From Nocardia mexicana NBRC 108244 (lineage in GTDB: Bacteria; Actinomycetota; Actinomycetes; Mycobacteriales; Mycobacteriaceae), in the NCBI RefSeq assembly GCF_001613165.1, contig NZ_BDBV01000055.1, forward strand, positions 1-64,000: a stretch of 64,000 nucleotides of DNA. The letters run 5' to 3'. A program made the translations under genes and the position numbers. Positions within the stretch are counted from its first letter, which is position 1. The number at the start of each line of letters is the position of its first letter. Below, piece after piece: positions 39,491-48,033 of this stretch. Under the pieces are notes generated by a model. The model had not been told where the DNA came from and searched no databases. It was given only the letters and a program-made list of their open reading frames with translations.

Positions 39491-40351
39491 TCACGCGAGG
39501 GAGCGGATCGCCTCGGTGACGGCGGCCAGTGCCATCAGCCGGACGACGTCGACGTGTGTGTCGATCTCGCCGGTGGCGGCGGCGATGAATCCGTCGCCGT
39601 CGAATCGGGTGTGCGGTGGGGTGAGGGCGCGCGAGAGGCCGTCGTGGGCGCCCTGGGCGACGATCCGGCAGGCGGCCTTGTCGAGGCGGGCGTTGGTGAC
39701 GACGGCGCCGATGGTGGTGTGGGTGCGTGATCCGGCGAAGTCGAAGGGCTGGTTCAGCATGGCGACCGCGTCGAGGGCGACGTCGCCGGTGCCGTCGTCG
39801 ATATCGCCGAACGCGTTGACGACGCAGACGGCGCCGACGACGAGATCTCCCAGGCGGCGTTGCGCGTACGCCAGTCCGCCGGGACGGCGGGCGTCGGGGC
39901 CGCGCCATTGCGAGGTGTGCGCACCGGTTCCGGCGCCGATTCGGCCGTGCACGACCTGTTCGCCCGACACTGCCTGGGCCGCCGCGTATCCCGCGGCGGC
40001 GGTGGGCCGGGCGGCGGGGTCGCCGGCGCTGAGGTCGAACAGGGCGAGGGTCGGGACGATCGGCACCTTGCCCGCCGGTGTCGGTACGCCGCGGTCGTGT
40101 TCCTCGAGGTAGCGCAGGACGCCGTCGGCGGCGCCGAGGCCGAAGGCCGAGCCGCCGGTGAGCAGGATGGCGTCGACGGTGACGACGGCCTTGTCGGGGG
40201 CCAGCGCGTCGAGTTCGCGCGAGGCCGGGGCGCCGCCGCGCACCTCACAGGAGGCCGTGGTGCCCTCCGGCAGGACCAGTACCGTGCAGCCGGTCTGCCC
40301 GTCGGTGTCGGTCCAGTGCCCGATGCGGACGCCCGTTATTCCGATGCTCAC
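39491..40351 (-). CDS. P1 family peptidase (DmpA/aminopeptidase-like), 286 aa
   Basis: Ntn-hydrolase-like peptidase of family S58 (DmpA, L-aminopeptidase D-Ala-esterase). ITGVRIGHWTDTDGQTGCTVLVLPEG at the N-terminus, ILLTGGSAFGLGAADGVLRYLEE in the middle and VVGAVCVVNAFGDI (autoprocessing region; Asn-Ala at the place of the usual Asn-Ser/Thr nucleophile context) followed by TTIGAVVTNARLDKAACRIVAQGAHDGLSRA. The GTG at 40351 has GGAG with a 5-nt spacer; an ATG at 40378 lacks an SD. Whether the nucleophile is intact should be checked, as the cleavage context is not classical. It converges with the flavin oxidase. Confidence 0.82.
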   Translation of the reverse strand: MSIGITGVRIGHWTDTDGQTGCTVLVLPEGTTASCEVRGGAPASRELDALAPDKAVVTVDAILLTGGSAFGLGAADGVLRYLEEHDRGVPTPAGKVPIVPTLALFDLSAGDPAARPTAAAGYAAAQAVSGEQVVHGRIGAGTGAHTSQWRGPDARRPGGLAYAQRRLGDLVVGAVCVVNAFGDIDDGTGDVALDAVAMLNQPFDFAGSRTHTTIGAVVTNARLDKAACRIVAQGAHDGLSRALTPPHTRFDGDGFIAAATGEIDTHVDVVRLMALAAVTEAIRSLA

Positions 40352-40507
40352 CCGAACTCCGTTCCCGCCCTTCGTCATCCGGGCAAGTCTCCGCCCGGCG
40401 TTCGGCCGGGTCGGCAGTCTTCCCGCGGTGACACCTCGGGGCGTCTTCGCCGAAACCTGCTCTGCGTCCCGATCATCCCATCGGCGGCCCGCGGCCCTGG
40501 ACCGGGC

Positions 40508-41251
40508 TCAGCGGCCGCCGAGGACGATGTCCTGCGCCTGGTCCATCAGCCGGACGAGTTCGTCCGCGGACTTGTCGTCGAGCACCGTGAAGGCGGGTGC
40601 GATGAGCGTGTCGGTCAGCGCCTCGGCGGCCTCCCATCGCTGCCGGTGTGCGGGGGTGATCTCCTCGAACGGTTCCGGCCAGCCGAACAGTCGTGCCTGG
40701 TCGGGGCCGCTGTTGCGCGGTGAGCCGCTGATGAGTACGGCCTGCTGCGGGGTCAGGTCGTTCGCCCGCACGGCCAGTAGGTGCAGTCCCCCGCGCAGTT
40801 CCCGCAGTACGTGCACCAGTTGCAGGGCGCGGGCCGGTGCGTCGTCGGCGAGGGGCTGGGCGCGCCACCCGGCGAACAGCGGCGCCCCGGCCACGTCCGC
40901 GGCGTCGGCGACCGCCTGCAGCAGTTCGGCGAGGCGTCCGGCGTCGTCGAAGGCGCCCAGCTTGCGGCGTCCGAAGTCCTGGCAGGCCTCGAGGTATCCG
41001 GCGGCGGCCGCGGCGGCGGGCATGGAGACCGAATCCCAGGCGGCGCGCACGGTGTCGGGGCGGAAGAATCCGAAGGCGGCGGTGACGACGTCGGCGTCCA
41101 CGTCGCCCAGGACGCCGCCGCGGCCTCGGGTGTAGGGGCCGATGAACCCTTCCGTCTCGGTCGCTGCCCCGAATTTCTTCGTCTCGCGGGAGAACATGAA
41201 TCCCGCGCCGACCTGCTGAATCTGCGTTTTGACCGCGGCGGCGACCGACAC
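40508..41251 (-). CDS. SCO6745 family protein, 247 aa
   Basis: Conserved actinobacterial protein of unknown function. Segments such as ETEGFIGPYTRGRGGVLGDVDADVVTAAFGFF and LQLVHVLRELRGGLHLLAVRANDLTPQQAVLISGSP agree with the SCO6745-type family, which is mostly helical and is often annotated as a winged-helix protein. No signal peptide, no membrane helix. GTG 41251 has AAAGGGG 8 nt upstream. The C-terminal APAFTVLDDKSADELVRLMDQAQ helix is conserved. It stands alone, divergent from the membrane kinase gene. Confidence 0.78.
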   Translation of the reverse strand: MSVAAAVKTQIQQVGAGFMFSRETKKFGAATETEGFIGPYTRGRGGVLGDVDADVVTAAFGFFRPDTVRAAWDSVSMPAAAAAAGYLEACQDFGRRKLGAFDDAGRLAELLQAVADAADVAGAPLFAGWRAQPLADDAPARALQLVHVLRELRGGLHLLAVRANDLTPQQAVLISGSPRNSGPDQARLFGWPEPFEEITPAHRQRWEAAEALTDTLIAPAFTVLDDKSADELVRLMDQAQDIVLGGR

Positions 41252-41475
41252 CGGCCAACCCCTTTCTCCGAGAATGGAACTCGCCGGAGCATATCTCGCT
41301 ATCGTCTACTGAGGCCAGAGCCGCAAACCACTTGCACGGCGGCCGCGGTTCGCCGGATGATGGCGTGGGATATTACGACCTCGAGTAACGGTATCGGCGA
41401 AGTGTCGATTACTCGCAGAGGGATCGAATATTCTCGGGGCCGGGCCCGGGAACAACCAGTTCGAAGCGAGCGACG

Positions 41476-43725
41476 GTGGATGACAACCTCGGCGCGACCG
41501 CACCCGACCCCGGTGCCGACCGCGCAACCGCGACGCAAACCGCGTTGACGAGCCTTGTCGCGCATTTCGCCGAGCAGTGGCAGTCCCACGGTCAGCCGCC
41601 CGATCTGTCGGCGCACCTGCCCGCCGAGCCCGCGCTGCGCCGCACCGCCCTCATCGAACTGATCAAGGTCGACCTGCACGAACGCTGGCAGCGCAGCGAC
41701 GACGCGCTGCGCCTGGCCGATTACAGCGCCCAGTTCCCGGAGCTGGATGCCGCGCCGCTGCCGCCGGATCTGATCTACGAGGAGATCAGCGCCCGCAGCC
41801 GCCGCAGCGATATCGACCTCGGCGAATACGAGAACGACTTCCCCACCCAGATGGCCCGCATCACCGAGGGCTTCGACGTCGACGGCCTGCGCACCACCAT
41901 GCTGGCCGATCCGACCGCCCTCGACGCCCTCGACACCATCAATCCGGGCGCCACCATCGACGATTTCGACCTGCTGCTGCCGCTCGGGCAGGGCGCGTTC
42001 GCGCGGGTGTTCCTCGCCCGCCAGCGATCCATGAGCCGCCTGGTCGCGGTGAAGATCTCGCACGACCGCGGCACCGAACCGCAAACCCTCGCCCAGCTCG
42101 ATCACGACCATATCGTCCGCGTGTTCGACCAGCGCCAGATCACCGACCAGCATCTCAAGCTGATGTACATGCAGTACATTCCCGGCGGCACCCTGCTGGG
42201 GGTGTTGCGGATGCTGCGCCGCACTCCGCTGGAACGCCGCAGTGGCCGCCTGCTGCTGGAGGCGATCGACGCCGCGGCCACCACGGGTGGGGTGCTCGAA
42301 CCGCAGCCGTCGGCCACTCGCGCCGAACTGGAGCGGCTGTCCTGGCCGGAGACCGTCGCCTGGCTCGGTGCCCGCCTCGCCACCGCCCTGGACTACGCCA
42401 ATCACCGCGGCGTGCTGCACCGCGACATCAAACCCGCCAACGTCCTGCTCACCGCCGACGGACAGCCCAAGCTGGCCGACTTCAACATCAGCTTCAGCCG
42501 CCACCTGCCCGGCGCGAACCCGGTCGCCTATTTCGGCGGTTCGCTGCCCTATATGGCGCCCGAGCAGCTCGAGGCCTGCCATCCGCAATTGGCCACCACC
42601 GCAGGCGATCTCGACACCCGCAGCGACCTGTACGCGCTGGCGGTGATGCTGTGGGAACTACTCACCGGACGCATCCCGTTCGACGACGGCCACGGCGCGG
42701 GAGAGTCCGAACAGTCCCTGCACGCCATGATCGAGCGGCGCCGCCGCCCCGTCGACGCGAGCGCCGAGGCGGCGCTGCCGCCGGACTGCCCGGCCGTGCT
42801 GCGGCACGCGCTGCTCACCACCCTGGCGCCGGACCCCGCCGACCGGTATGCCACGGGCCGCGAGCTGGCTCACCAGCTCGAGCTCAGCCAGGACCGCGCC
42901 GCCCGCGACCTGGTCGACCCGCCCGAGCACAGCCTGCGCGCCCGGATGAAGATGCGCCCGATGCCGGTGGTGACGTTGTCGAGCCTGTTCGGGCAGTTGC
43001 TCGCCGGGCTGTACCTGGCCGTGCACAATATCCGCTTGATCCGCGGCGAGCTCGGCGCCGAGGCCGCCGCGCAGCTCATCCAGCTCGGCTTCGTCGTGAT
43101 CGTCGTCGCCTATCCGGTGGCCATCGCCGTGCTGCTGTACTGGTGTCGTCTGGTGCTGCTGGTGCCCAACGGCCTGCGGCGCGGCCGCCACTTCGACGAG
43201 CAGACCCTGGCCAAGGCCCGTAACGACACCCTCGCCTGCGGTGACCGCATCGCGGTGGTCACCTTCGTGGGGTGGATGGCGGCGGGCGCGATCTTCCTGG
43301 CCAAGCTGTATTCTCTCGGCACACTCCCCCCGGGGCTGACGGCCCATCTGGTCGCCTCCAACCTCGTCGCCGCGGCGGTCGCCGTCGTCTACACCTACTT
43401 CCCCGTCACCTTTTTCATGTTGCGCTGGTACTACCCGGGGCTGGTCGCCGCGGGGCACACCACCGACGCCGATGTCACCCGGCTGCACCGCCTCATCCGG
43501 CGCAGCCGCGTGTATCTCGGTGTGGCGGCGTCGGTTCCGCTGATCGGGGTTCCCGCCGGGCTCGTATTCCTGTCGCCGCAACAGCAGCAGATGGTGATCG
43601 GCACCATCGTAGGCCTGTGTGTCGGTGGGCTTTTCGCGTTCGTCATCGCGCTGCGCACCTTCTACGCGCTGGAATCGGATCTGAACGCGCTGGACCGCGT
43701 CGTGGACCCGCACTCCCACGCGTGA
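41476..43725 (+). CDS. multi-pass membrane Ser/Thr kinase with DFN motif, 749 aa
   Basis: Unusual architecture. Residues 1-155 are a cytoplasmic region with repeated YSAQFPEL/YENDFP-type helices like those before kinase domains of planctomycetes. The kinase (about 155-470) has LGQGAFARVFLA, VAVKIS, HRDIKPANVLL, then LADFNISFSR, that is DFN in place of DFG, and LPYMAPEQ. The remaining 260 residues hold about six TM helices instead of the usual single TM and PASTA or sensor domain. The catalytic Lys, HRD and metal Asp are present, so it may be active. The GTG start has no good SD. No partner gene is obvious; the YdjM-type gene follows after 42 bp. Confidence 0.87.
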   Translation: MDDNLGATAPDPGADRATATQTALTSLVAHFAEQWQSHGQPPDLSAHLPAEPALRRTALIELIKVDLHERWQRSDDALRLADYSAQFPELDAAPLPPDLIYEEISARSRRSDIDLGEYENDFPTQMARITEGFDVDGLRTTMLADPTALDALDTINPGATIDDFDLLLPLGQGAFARVFLARQRSMSRLVAVKISHDRGTEPQTLAQLDHDHIVRVFDQRQITDQHLKLMYMQYIPGGTLLGVLRMLRRTPLERRSGRLLLEAIDAAATTGGVLEPQPSATRAELERLSWPETVAWLGARLATALDYANHRGVLHRDIKPANVLLTADGQPKLADFNISFSRHLPGANPVAYFGGSLPYMAPEQLEACHPQLATTAGDLDTRSDLYALAVMLWELLTGRIPFDDGHGAGESEQSLHAMIERRRRPVDASAEAALPPDCPAVLRHALLTTLAPDPADRYATGRELAHQLELSQDRAARDLVDPPEHSLRARMKMRPMPVVTLSSLFGQLLAGLYLAVHNIRLIRGELGAEAAAQLIQLGFVVIVVAYPVAIAVLLYWCRLVLLVPNGLRRGRHFDEQTLAKARNDTLACGDRIAVVTFVGWMAAGAIFLAKLYSLGTLPPGLTAHLVASNLVAAAVAVVYTYFPVTFFMLRWYYPGLVAAGHTTDADVTRLHRLIRRSRVYLGVAASVPLIGVPAGLVFLSPQQQQMVIGTIVGLCVGGLFAFVIALRTFYALESDLNALDRVVDPHSHA

Positions 43726-43767
43726 GGGGTTCCTGTCGAATGACCAAGATCAGCTAGTCTTCCCCCG

Positions 43768-44478
43768 GTGCTAGGACATTCACATGCGACCAGTGGTGCG
43801 CTGGCTTGGGCGGGAGCCGCTGCCGTGCTACCACTTTCGGTTCTGACCTATCCCGTGCTCCAATACGGTGACCTCGACACCGTCGACCTGCTGATGGGCA
43901 CCTTCCTCACCGCGGGCGCGGCCCTGCTGCCCGACGCCGATCACCCCAACGGGACCATTTCGCATGTGCTGGGGCCGATTACGCATACCGCCTGCCGGAT
44001 CATCGCCGCGGTATCGGGCGGGCACCGCCACGCCACCCACTCGCTGGCGTTCGTCGTCGCGGCCGCGGTCGGCACCTGGGCCGGGGAGCACTGGATCGGC
44101 CGCTGGTTCACCCTCGGGCTCGTGTTCTTCCTGCTGGCGCTCGCGCTGCGGGCGCTGAACCTGTGCCCGCCCGGCGAAGGGTTCCGCTCCTACTTCAGCG
44201 TGACCGTGCTCGCGGTCGCGGGCACCTTCGCCATGGATCACTGGATCTCCGACAAACCCTCCTGGCTGCCGTTCTCCGTCGGCCTCGGCGCCCTGGCCCA
44301 TCTGATCGGCGACTGCCTCACCGACCGCGGCTGCCGCCTGCTGTGGCCGCTGAAGCTGCGCACCAGCGTGCCGATCATCGACCGCACCGGCAACAGATTC
44401 GAAACCTGGGTGCTGTCACCACTTTTCGTGCTCGGCACCCTCGCCGTGCTGTGGTACATCGTCACCCACAAGCCCTGA
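43768..44478 (+). CDS. YdjM-family metal-dependent hydrolase, membrane protein, 236 aa
   Basis: Integral membrane protein of the DUF457/YdjM family, predicted metal-dependent hydrolase. MLGHSHATSGAL at the N-terminus, AALLPDADHPNGTISHVLG (Asp/His cluster), SGGHRHATHSLAF and ALAHLIGDCLTDRGC provide the His/Asp metal ligands between about five TM helices. TAGTCT ends 7 nt before GTG 43768 with no SD, so the transcript is probably leaderless; it has its own promoter although it is 42 bp from the kinase gene. E. coli YdjM is LexA-regulated; no SOS box is seen here. Substrate unknown. Confidence 0.85.
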   Translation: MLGHSHATSGALAWAGAAAVLPLSVLTYPVLQYGDLDTVDLLMGTFLTAGAALLPDADHPNGTISHVLGPITHTACRIIAAVSGGHRHATHSLAFVVAAAVGTWAGEHWIGRWFTLGLVFFLLALALRALNLCPPGEGFRSYFSVTVLAVAGTFAMDHWISDKPSWLPFSVGLGALAHLIGDCLTDRGCRLLWPLKLRTSVPIIDRTGNRFETWVLSPLFVLGTLAVLWYIVTHKP

Positions 44479-44530
44479 CCGCCCGGACGGTGGTCTAGGT
44501 TCTTTCCATCGAAGACGGAAGGGGTCGCGC

Positions 44531-45025
44531 ATGGCGGATCGGGAAGAGCTCAGCTGGGAGTTGTTCGGCTCGGCGAGCCGGGAACTGGCCGAACAGGTCG
44601 CGGCGGACGGGTTCGAGCCGGACCTGATCCTGTCCATCGCGCGCGGCGGACTGTTCGTCGCCGGTGCGCTCGGTTACGCGCTGGACGTGAAGAACCTGCA
44701 CGTGATGAACGTGGAGTTCTACACCGGCGTCGATCAGCGCCTCGACCTGCCGGTCATGCTGCCGCCCGTCCCCCAGGCCGTCGACCTCGCCGGGGCGCGG
44801 GTGCTCGTCGCCGACGATGTCGCCGACACCGGCGCGACGCTGAAGCTGGTCCGCGACTTCTGCGCGAACAAGGTCGCCGAGGTGCGGTGCGCGGTCATCT
44901 ACCAGAAGCCGCGCTCGGAGGTCGACTGCGAATACGTGTGGAAAGCCACCGACCGCTGGATCAACTTCCCCTGGTCGGTGCTGCCGCCCGTGGTCTCGCG
45001 CGAGCCACACGTACTCGACGCGTAG
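44531..45025 (+). CDS. phosphoribosyltransferase (Gpt/Xpt-like), 164 aa
   Basis: Type I PRTase fold. The PRPP-binding motif is VLVADDVADTGATLKLV near residue 95 (DD acidic pair followed by DTGxT loop), and LILSIARGGLFVAGALGYALDV near residue 32 carries the PPi loop (SIARGG). The hood ends KATDRWINFPWSVLPPV, similar to xanthine-guanine PRTases and to a set of uncharacterised actinobacterial PRTases. Cytoplasmic purine salvage is likely; the base specificity cannot be read. ATG 44531 follows GGAAGGGG. A GC-rich hairpin follows the stop. Confidence 0.88.
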   Translation: MADREELSWELFGSASRELAEQVAADGFEPDLILSIARGGLFVAGALGYALDVKNLHVMNVEFYTGVDQRLDLPVMLPPVPQAVDLAGARVLVADDVADTGATLKLVRDFCANKVAEVRCAVIYQKPRSEVDCEYVWKATDRWINFPWSVLPPVVSREPHVLDA

Positions 45026-45037
45026 GCGGCGCGGACA

Positions 45038-45079
45038 GCGGAGGCGGCGGTCCCCGGCGTGGGGATCCGCCGCCTCCGC
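45038..45079. terminator. bidirectional hairpin between convergent PRTase and cyclophilin genes
   Basis: GCGGAGGCGGCGG (45038-45050) pairs with CCGCCGCCTCCGC (45067-45079), and the inner TCCCC/GGGGA extends the stem around GGCGT, with one bulged T. There is no U-tract on either side, so it is probably a barrier between convergent transcripts. Confidence 0.65.
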
Positions 45080-45088
45080 GAGATGCGC

Positions 45089-45580
45089 TCAGGCCAGCTG
45101 AGCCGACAGGATGGTGATCGGCTCCACCGGCACATCCTGGTGGCCCGCACGCGAACCGGTGCGCACGCCGTCCATCGCGTCCACCACGGCGGTGCCGTCG
45201 ACGACCTTCCCGAACACCGCGTACCCGAAGCCGTCCTGGCCCGGGTAGTTCAGGAAATCGTTGTTCGAGGTGTTGATGAAGAACTGGGCGCTCGCCGAAT
45301 GCGGGTCCGAGGTGCGCGCCATGGCCACCGTGTACTTGTCGTTGCGCAGCCCGTTGTTCGCCTCGTTCTCCACCCGGTTCGGCGCCGGCTTCTGCTGCAT
45401 GTCCGCGGTCATCCCGCCGCCCTGCACCATGAAGCTCGAGATCACCCGGTGGAAGATGGTCCCGTCGTAGTGACCGGCCTTGACGTAGTCGACGAAGTTC
45501 GCGACCGTCTTCGGCGCCTTGGTTTCGTCCAGCTCGAGCGTGATGTCCCCGGCTGAAGTGTTCAGCAGCACTTTGGTCAT
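45089..45580 (-). CDS. cyclophilin-type peptidyl-prolyl isomerase, 163 aa
   Basis: Single-domain cytoplasmic cyclophilin (PPIase) of the PpiB type. Catalytic Arg in YDGTIFHRVISSFMVQGGG (FHRV, FMxQGG), then MARTSDPHSASAQFFIN and FGYAVFGKVVDGTAVVDAMD. No signal peptide. Length matches E. coli PpiB. TACGAT ends 6 nt before ATG 45580 with no SD, consistent with a leaderless mRNA. It catalyses cis-trans isomerisation of Xaa-Pro bonds and assists folding. Confidence 0.94.
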   Translation of the reverse strand: MTKVLLNTSAGDITLELDETKAPKTVANFVDYVKAGHYDGTIFHRVISSFMVQGGGMTADMQQKPAPNRVENEANNGLRNDKYTVAMARTSDPHSASAQFFINTSNNDFLNYPGQDGFGYAVFGKVVDGTAVVDAMDGVRTGSRAGHQDVPVEPITILSAQLA

Positions 45581-45677
45581 TCGGTCATCGTATGGGAGCC
45601 GCCCCCGCCCCGGGCGACCGACCGGGTCCCGGCCACCCGCTACGCCCCGCGGTCATCCGACCGGGCACGATCGAGGC

Positions 45678-46439
45678 ATGTCACGCACCTTCGACGACCT
45701 CGTCACCGAGGCCGCGACCGCCTCCGTCGACGGCTGGGACTTCTCGTGGCTCGACGGCCGCGCCACCGAGCAGCGGCCCTCCTGGGGATATCAGCGCCTG
45801 ATCAGCGACCGCCTCGCCACCGTCACCGCCGCCTTGGACATCCAGACCGGCGGCGGCGAGGTCCTCGCCGGCGCCGAGACATTCCCGCCCACCATGGCCG
45901 CCACCGAATCCTGGCCGCCCAACCTCGCCAAGGCGACCGCCCTGCTGCATCCGCGCGGCGCGGTCGTCGTCGCCGATCCCGACGAACCGCCACTGCCCTT
46001 CGCCGACAACGCCTTCGACCTCGTCACCAGCCGCCACCCGGCGACGATCTGGTGGAGCGAGATCCACCGCGTACTCGCCCCCGGCGGCACCTACCTCGCC
46101 CAGCACGTCGGTCCGGCAAGCGTGTTCGAACTCGTCGAATACTTCCTCGGCCCGCAGCCCGAGGCCCGGCGGCGCCGCGCCCCCGAGGCCGAACGCGCCG
46201 ACGCCGAGGCCGCCGGGCTCCGCATCGCCGACCTGCGCACCGAACGACTGCCCATGCGGTTCGACGACATCGGCGCCGTCGTCTATTTCCTGCGCAAGGT
46301 CACCTGGATGGTCCCCGGCTTCACCGTCGACCGCTACCGTGACCGCCTCCGCGATCTGCACCAGCGGATCGAGGCCGAGGGCCCCTTCCTCGCCCACTCC
46401 ACGCGCACCCTCGTCGAGGCCCGCAAACCCTCGCTGTAG
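45678..46439 (+). CDS. class I SAM-dependent methyltransferase, 253 aa
   Basis: Small-molecule type methyltransferase. VLDIQTGGGEVLAGAE-like motif I is seen as LDIQTGGGEVLAGAETFP near residue 55, motif II acidic VVVADPDEPPLPFADNAFDLVTSRHP, and HRVLAPGGTYLAQHVGPAS. The catalytic substrate domain is C-terminal. ATG 45678 is the first codon that gives the usual MSRTFDDLVTEA start; no SD and no canonical -10 at 6-7 nt. It stands next to a divergent cyclophilin gene. Substrate unknown. Confidence 0.82.
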   Translation: MSRTFDDLVTEAATASVDGWDFSWLDGRATEQRPSWGYQRLISDRLATVTAALDIQTGGGEVLAGAETFPPTMAATESWPPNLAKATALLHPRGAVVVADPDEPPLPFADNAFDLVTSRHPATIWWSEIHRVLAPGGTYLAQHVGPASVFELVEYFLGPQPEARRRRAPEAERADAEAAGLRIADLRTERLPMRFDDIGAVVYFLRKVTWMVPGFTVDRYRDRLRDLHQRIEAEGPFLAHSTRTLVEARKPSL

Positions 46440-46536
46440 CAACGATCTCTGCTGGGAACATCGTCCGGTCGGCCCGGAACGCCGCCATCACTTAGGCTGC
46501 GTCGAGTCGTTTTTCGAACAAAGGGAGTTGCACGCG

Positions 46537-47166
46537 ATGGGCCAACCGTTCCAGCCCGGACCGCCGAACCAGCCGCCGCCGGGCCAGGGCTGGGGGCCGG
46601 GCGCGCCTGTCGGACAACCGGTTCCGGGCTATCCGGTCCCGCCGCGGACCGGCGGCGGCGCGGCCGGTCCCCTGGCGGCCGCCATGCTGGGTCTGTCCGC
46701 GATCCTGTACCTCGCCCGGCGGATCTGGTTCTACGCCGAATACAGCAAGCTGTTCTGGGGTGACCTGGATATCGTCCTCACGGTGCTGCTCGCCGTCGTC
46801 GGTGCCATCCTGCTGCTCACCGGCGGCAAGCCCATCGGCCGCCTGATCGCCGCGCTGAGCGCCGGAATGCTGCTGCTCGGCAACCTGGGCTACGTCCTCA
46901 ACGCCATCGATCAGAGTTCCCGCAGCAGCAGCCTCAGCCCCTGGGACGACGGCGGCTGGCTGTCGATCCCCGCCCTGCTGGTCGTCCTGCTGGCGATCGT
47001 CGCGCTGATCATGATGGCGTCCTCGGACACCGGGCAGCCGTCCGCCGGTCGCCCGCAGCAACCGGTCGCTCCCCCGAACCCCTGGCCGCAACCCCCGATG
47101 GGCCAGGGCCAACCGCCCGCGGGCTATCCGGGTCAGCAGCCGCCACCCCAGTGGCCGCAGCAGTAA
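46537..47166 (+). CDS. Pro/Gln-rich membrane protein, 209 aa
   Basis: Both ends are low-complexity Pro/Gly/Gln stretches (PFQPGPPNQPPPGQG at the N-terminus, PAGYPGQQPPPQWPQQ at the C-terminus) around four hydrophobic helices (AAAMLGLSAILYLARR, DIVLTVLLAVVGAILLLTGG, LIAALSAGMLLLGNLGYVL, IPALLVVLLAIVALIMMA). The layout is common in mycolate actinobacteria; the proline-rich tails may bind partner proteins. ATG 46537 follows AAGGGAG. The NmrA-like gene starts 23 nt after the stop. I do not recognise a named family. Confidence 0.78.
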   Translation: MGQPFQPGPPNQPPPGQGWGPGAPVGQPVPGYPVPPRTGGGAAGPLAAAMLGLSAILYLARRIWFYAEYSKLFWGDLDIVLTVLLAVVGAILLLTGGKPIGRLIAALSAGMLLLGNLGYVLNAIDQSSRSSSLSPWDDGGWLSIPALLVVLLAIVALIMMASSDTGQPSAGRPQQPVAPPNPWPQPPMGQGQPPAGYPGQQPPPQWPQQ

Positions 47167-47189
47167 CACCGAACCGGGAAGGCCGAGCC

Positions 47190-48011
47190 ATGTTTCTCGT
47201 CACGGGCGCCACCGGCAATATCGGCGCCGCACTCACCGCCGCCCTCACCGCGGCGGGTGCGCCGGTGCGCGCCCTGGTCCGCGATCCGCAGCGCGCCCGC
47301 CTCCCGGCGGGCGCGCACGCGGTTGCCGGGGATCTCGCCGCACCGGACACGCTCGCCGACGCCTTCGACGGTGTGGATGCCGCGTTCATCCTGCCGGGCT
47401 ATCCGGGAGTCGTTGCGGCGGCGGCGAAATCCGGCGTCCGGCACATCGTGCAACTGTCGGGGACCTCGGCGGCCACGGGCAACACCGGCAACGCGATCAC
47501 CCGCTACATGGCGGCCTCCGAACGGGAAGTGATCGAGTCCGGACTGTCGTGGACCATCCTGCGTCCCTCGGCGTTCATGTCCAACGCGCTGCGCTGGCTG
47601 CCGCAGCTGCGGGCCGGTGACGTGGTGCGCGCGCAGTTCCCGACGGTGCCGCTCGCCGTCGTCGACCCCGCCGATCTGGCGGCGGTCGCGATGGCCGCCC
47701 TGGTGTCCGACGCCCACCACGGCGACATCCTCTGGCCCACCGGGCCACAGGCGCTGCGGCCCGCCGAACAGATCGCGATGCTGGGCCGCGCCCTGTCGCG
47801 CGATCTGCGCTGCGTCGAGCTGAGCGACGACGAGACCCGCGCGGAACTGCTGGAGACCACGCCACCGGAGTACGTCGACGCCTTCTTCGACTTCTACGTC
47901 GACGGCGCCATCGACGAATCGGTCGTGCGCGACACCGTCGAGCGCGTCACCGGTAACCCGCCCCGCACCTTCACCGAATGGGCGACCGTCCACGCCGACC
48001 TGTTCCGCTGA
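47190..48011 (+). CDS. NmrA/SDR-family NAD(P)H-binding protein, 273 aa
   Basis: Atypical short-chain dehydrogenase of the NmrA/QOR2-like type. Nucleotide-binding loop FLVTGATGNIGAALTAAL at residues 2-19, ALVRDPQRARLP (binding of NADP phosphate by Arg), HIVQLSGTSAATGNTGNAITRYMAASEREVIESGLSWTILRPSAFMSN. The Tyr-x3-Lys dyad is degenerate (RYMAASE), so it may be a redox sensor or a reductase with altered chemistry. It is probably cotranscribed with the preceding membrane protein gene. ATG 47190 has GGGAAGG about 9 nt upstream. Confidence 0.87.
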   Translation: MFLVTGATGNIGAALTAALTAAGAPVRALVRDPQRARLPAGAHAVAGDLAAPDTLADAFDGVDAAFILPGYPGVVAAAAKSGVRHIVQLSGTSAATGNTGNAITRYMAASEREVIESGLSWTILRPSAFMSNALRWLPQLRAGDVVRAQFPTVPLAVVDPADLAAVAMAALVSDAHHGDILWPTGPQALRPAEQIAMLGRALSRDLRCVELSDDETRAELLETTPPEYVDAFFDFYVDGAIDESVVRDTVERVTGNPPRTFTEWATVHADLFR

Positions 48012-48033
48012 CCACCGCGGACGCGCTCCCGGG

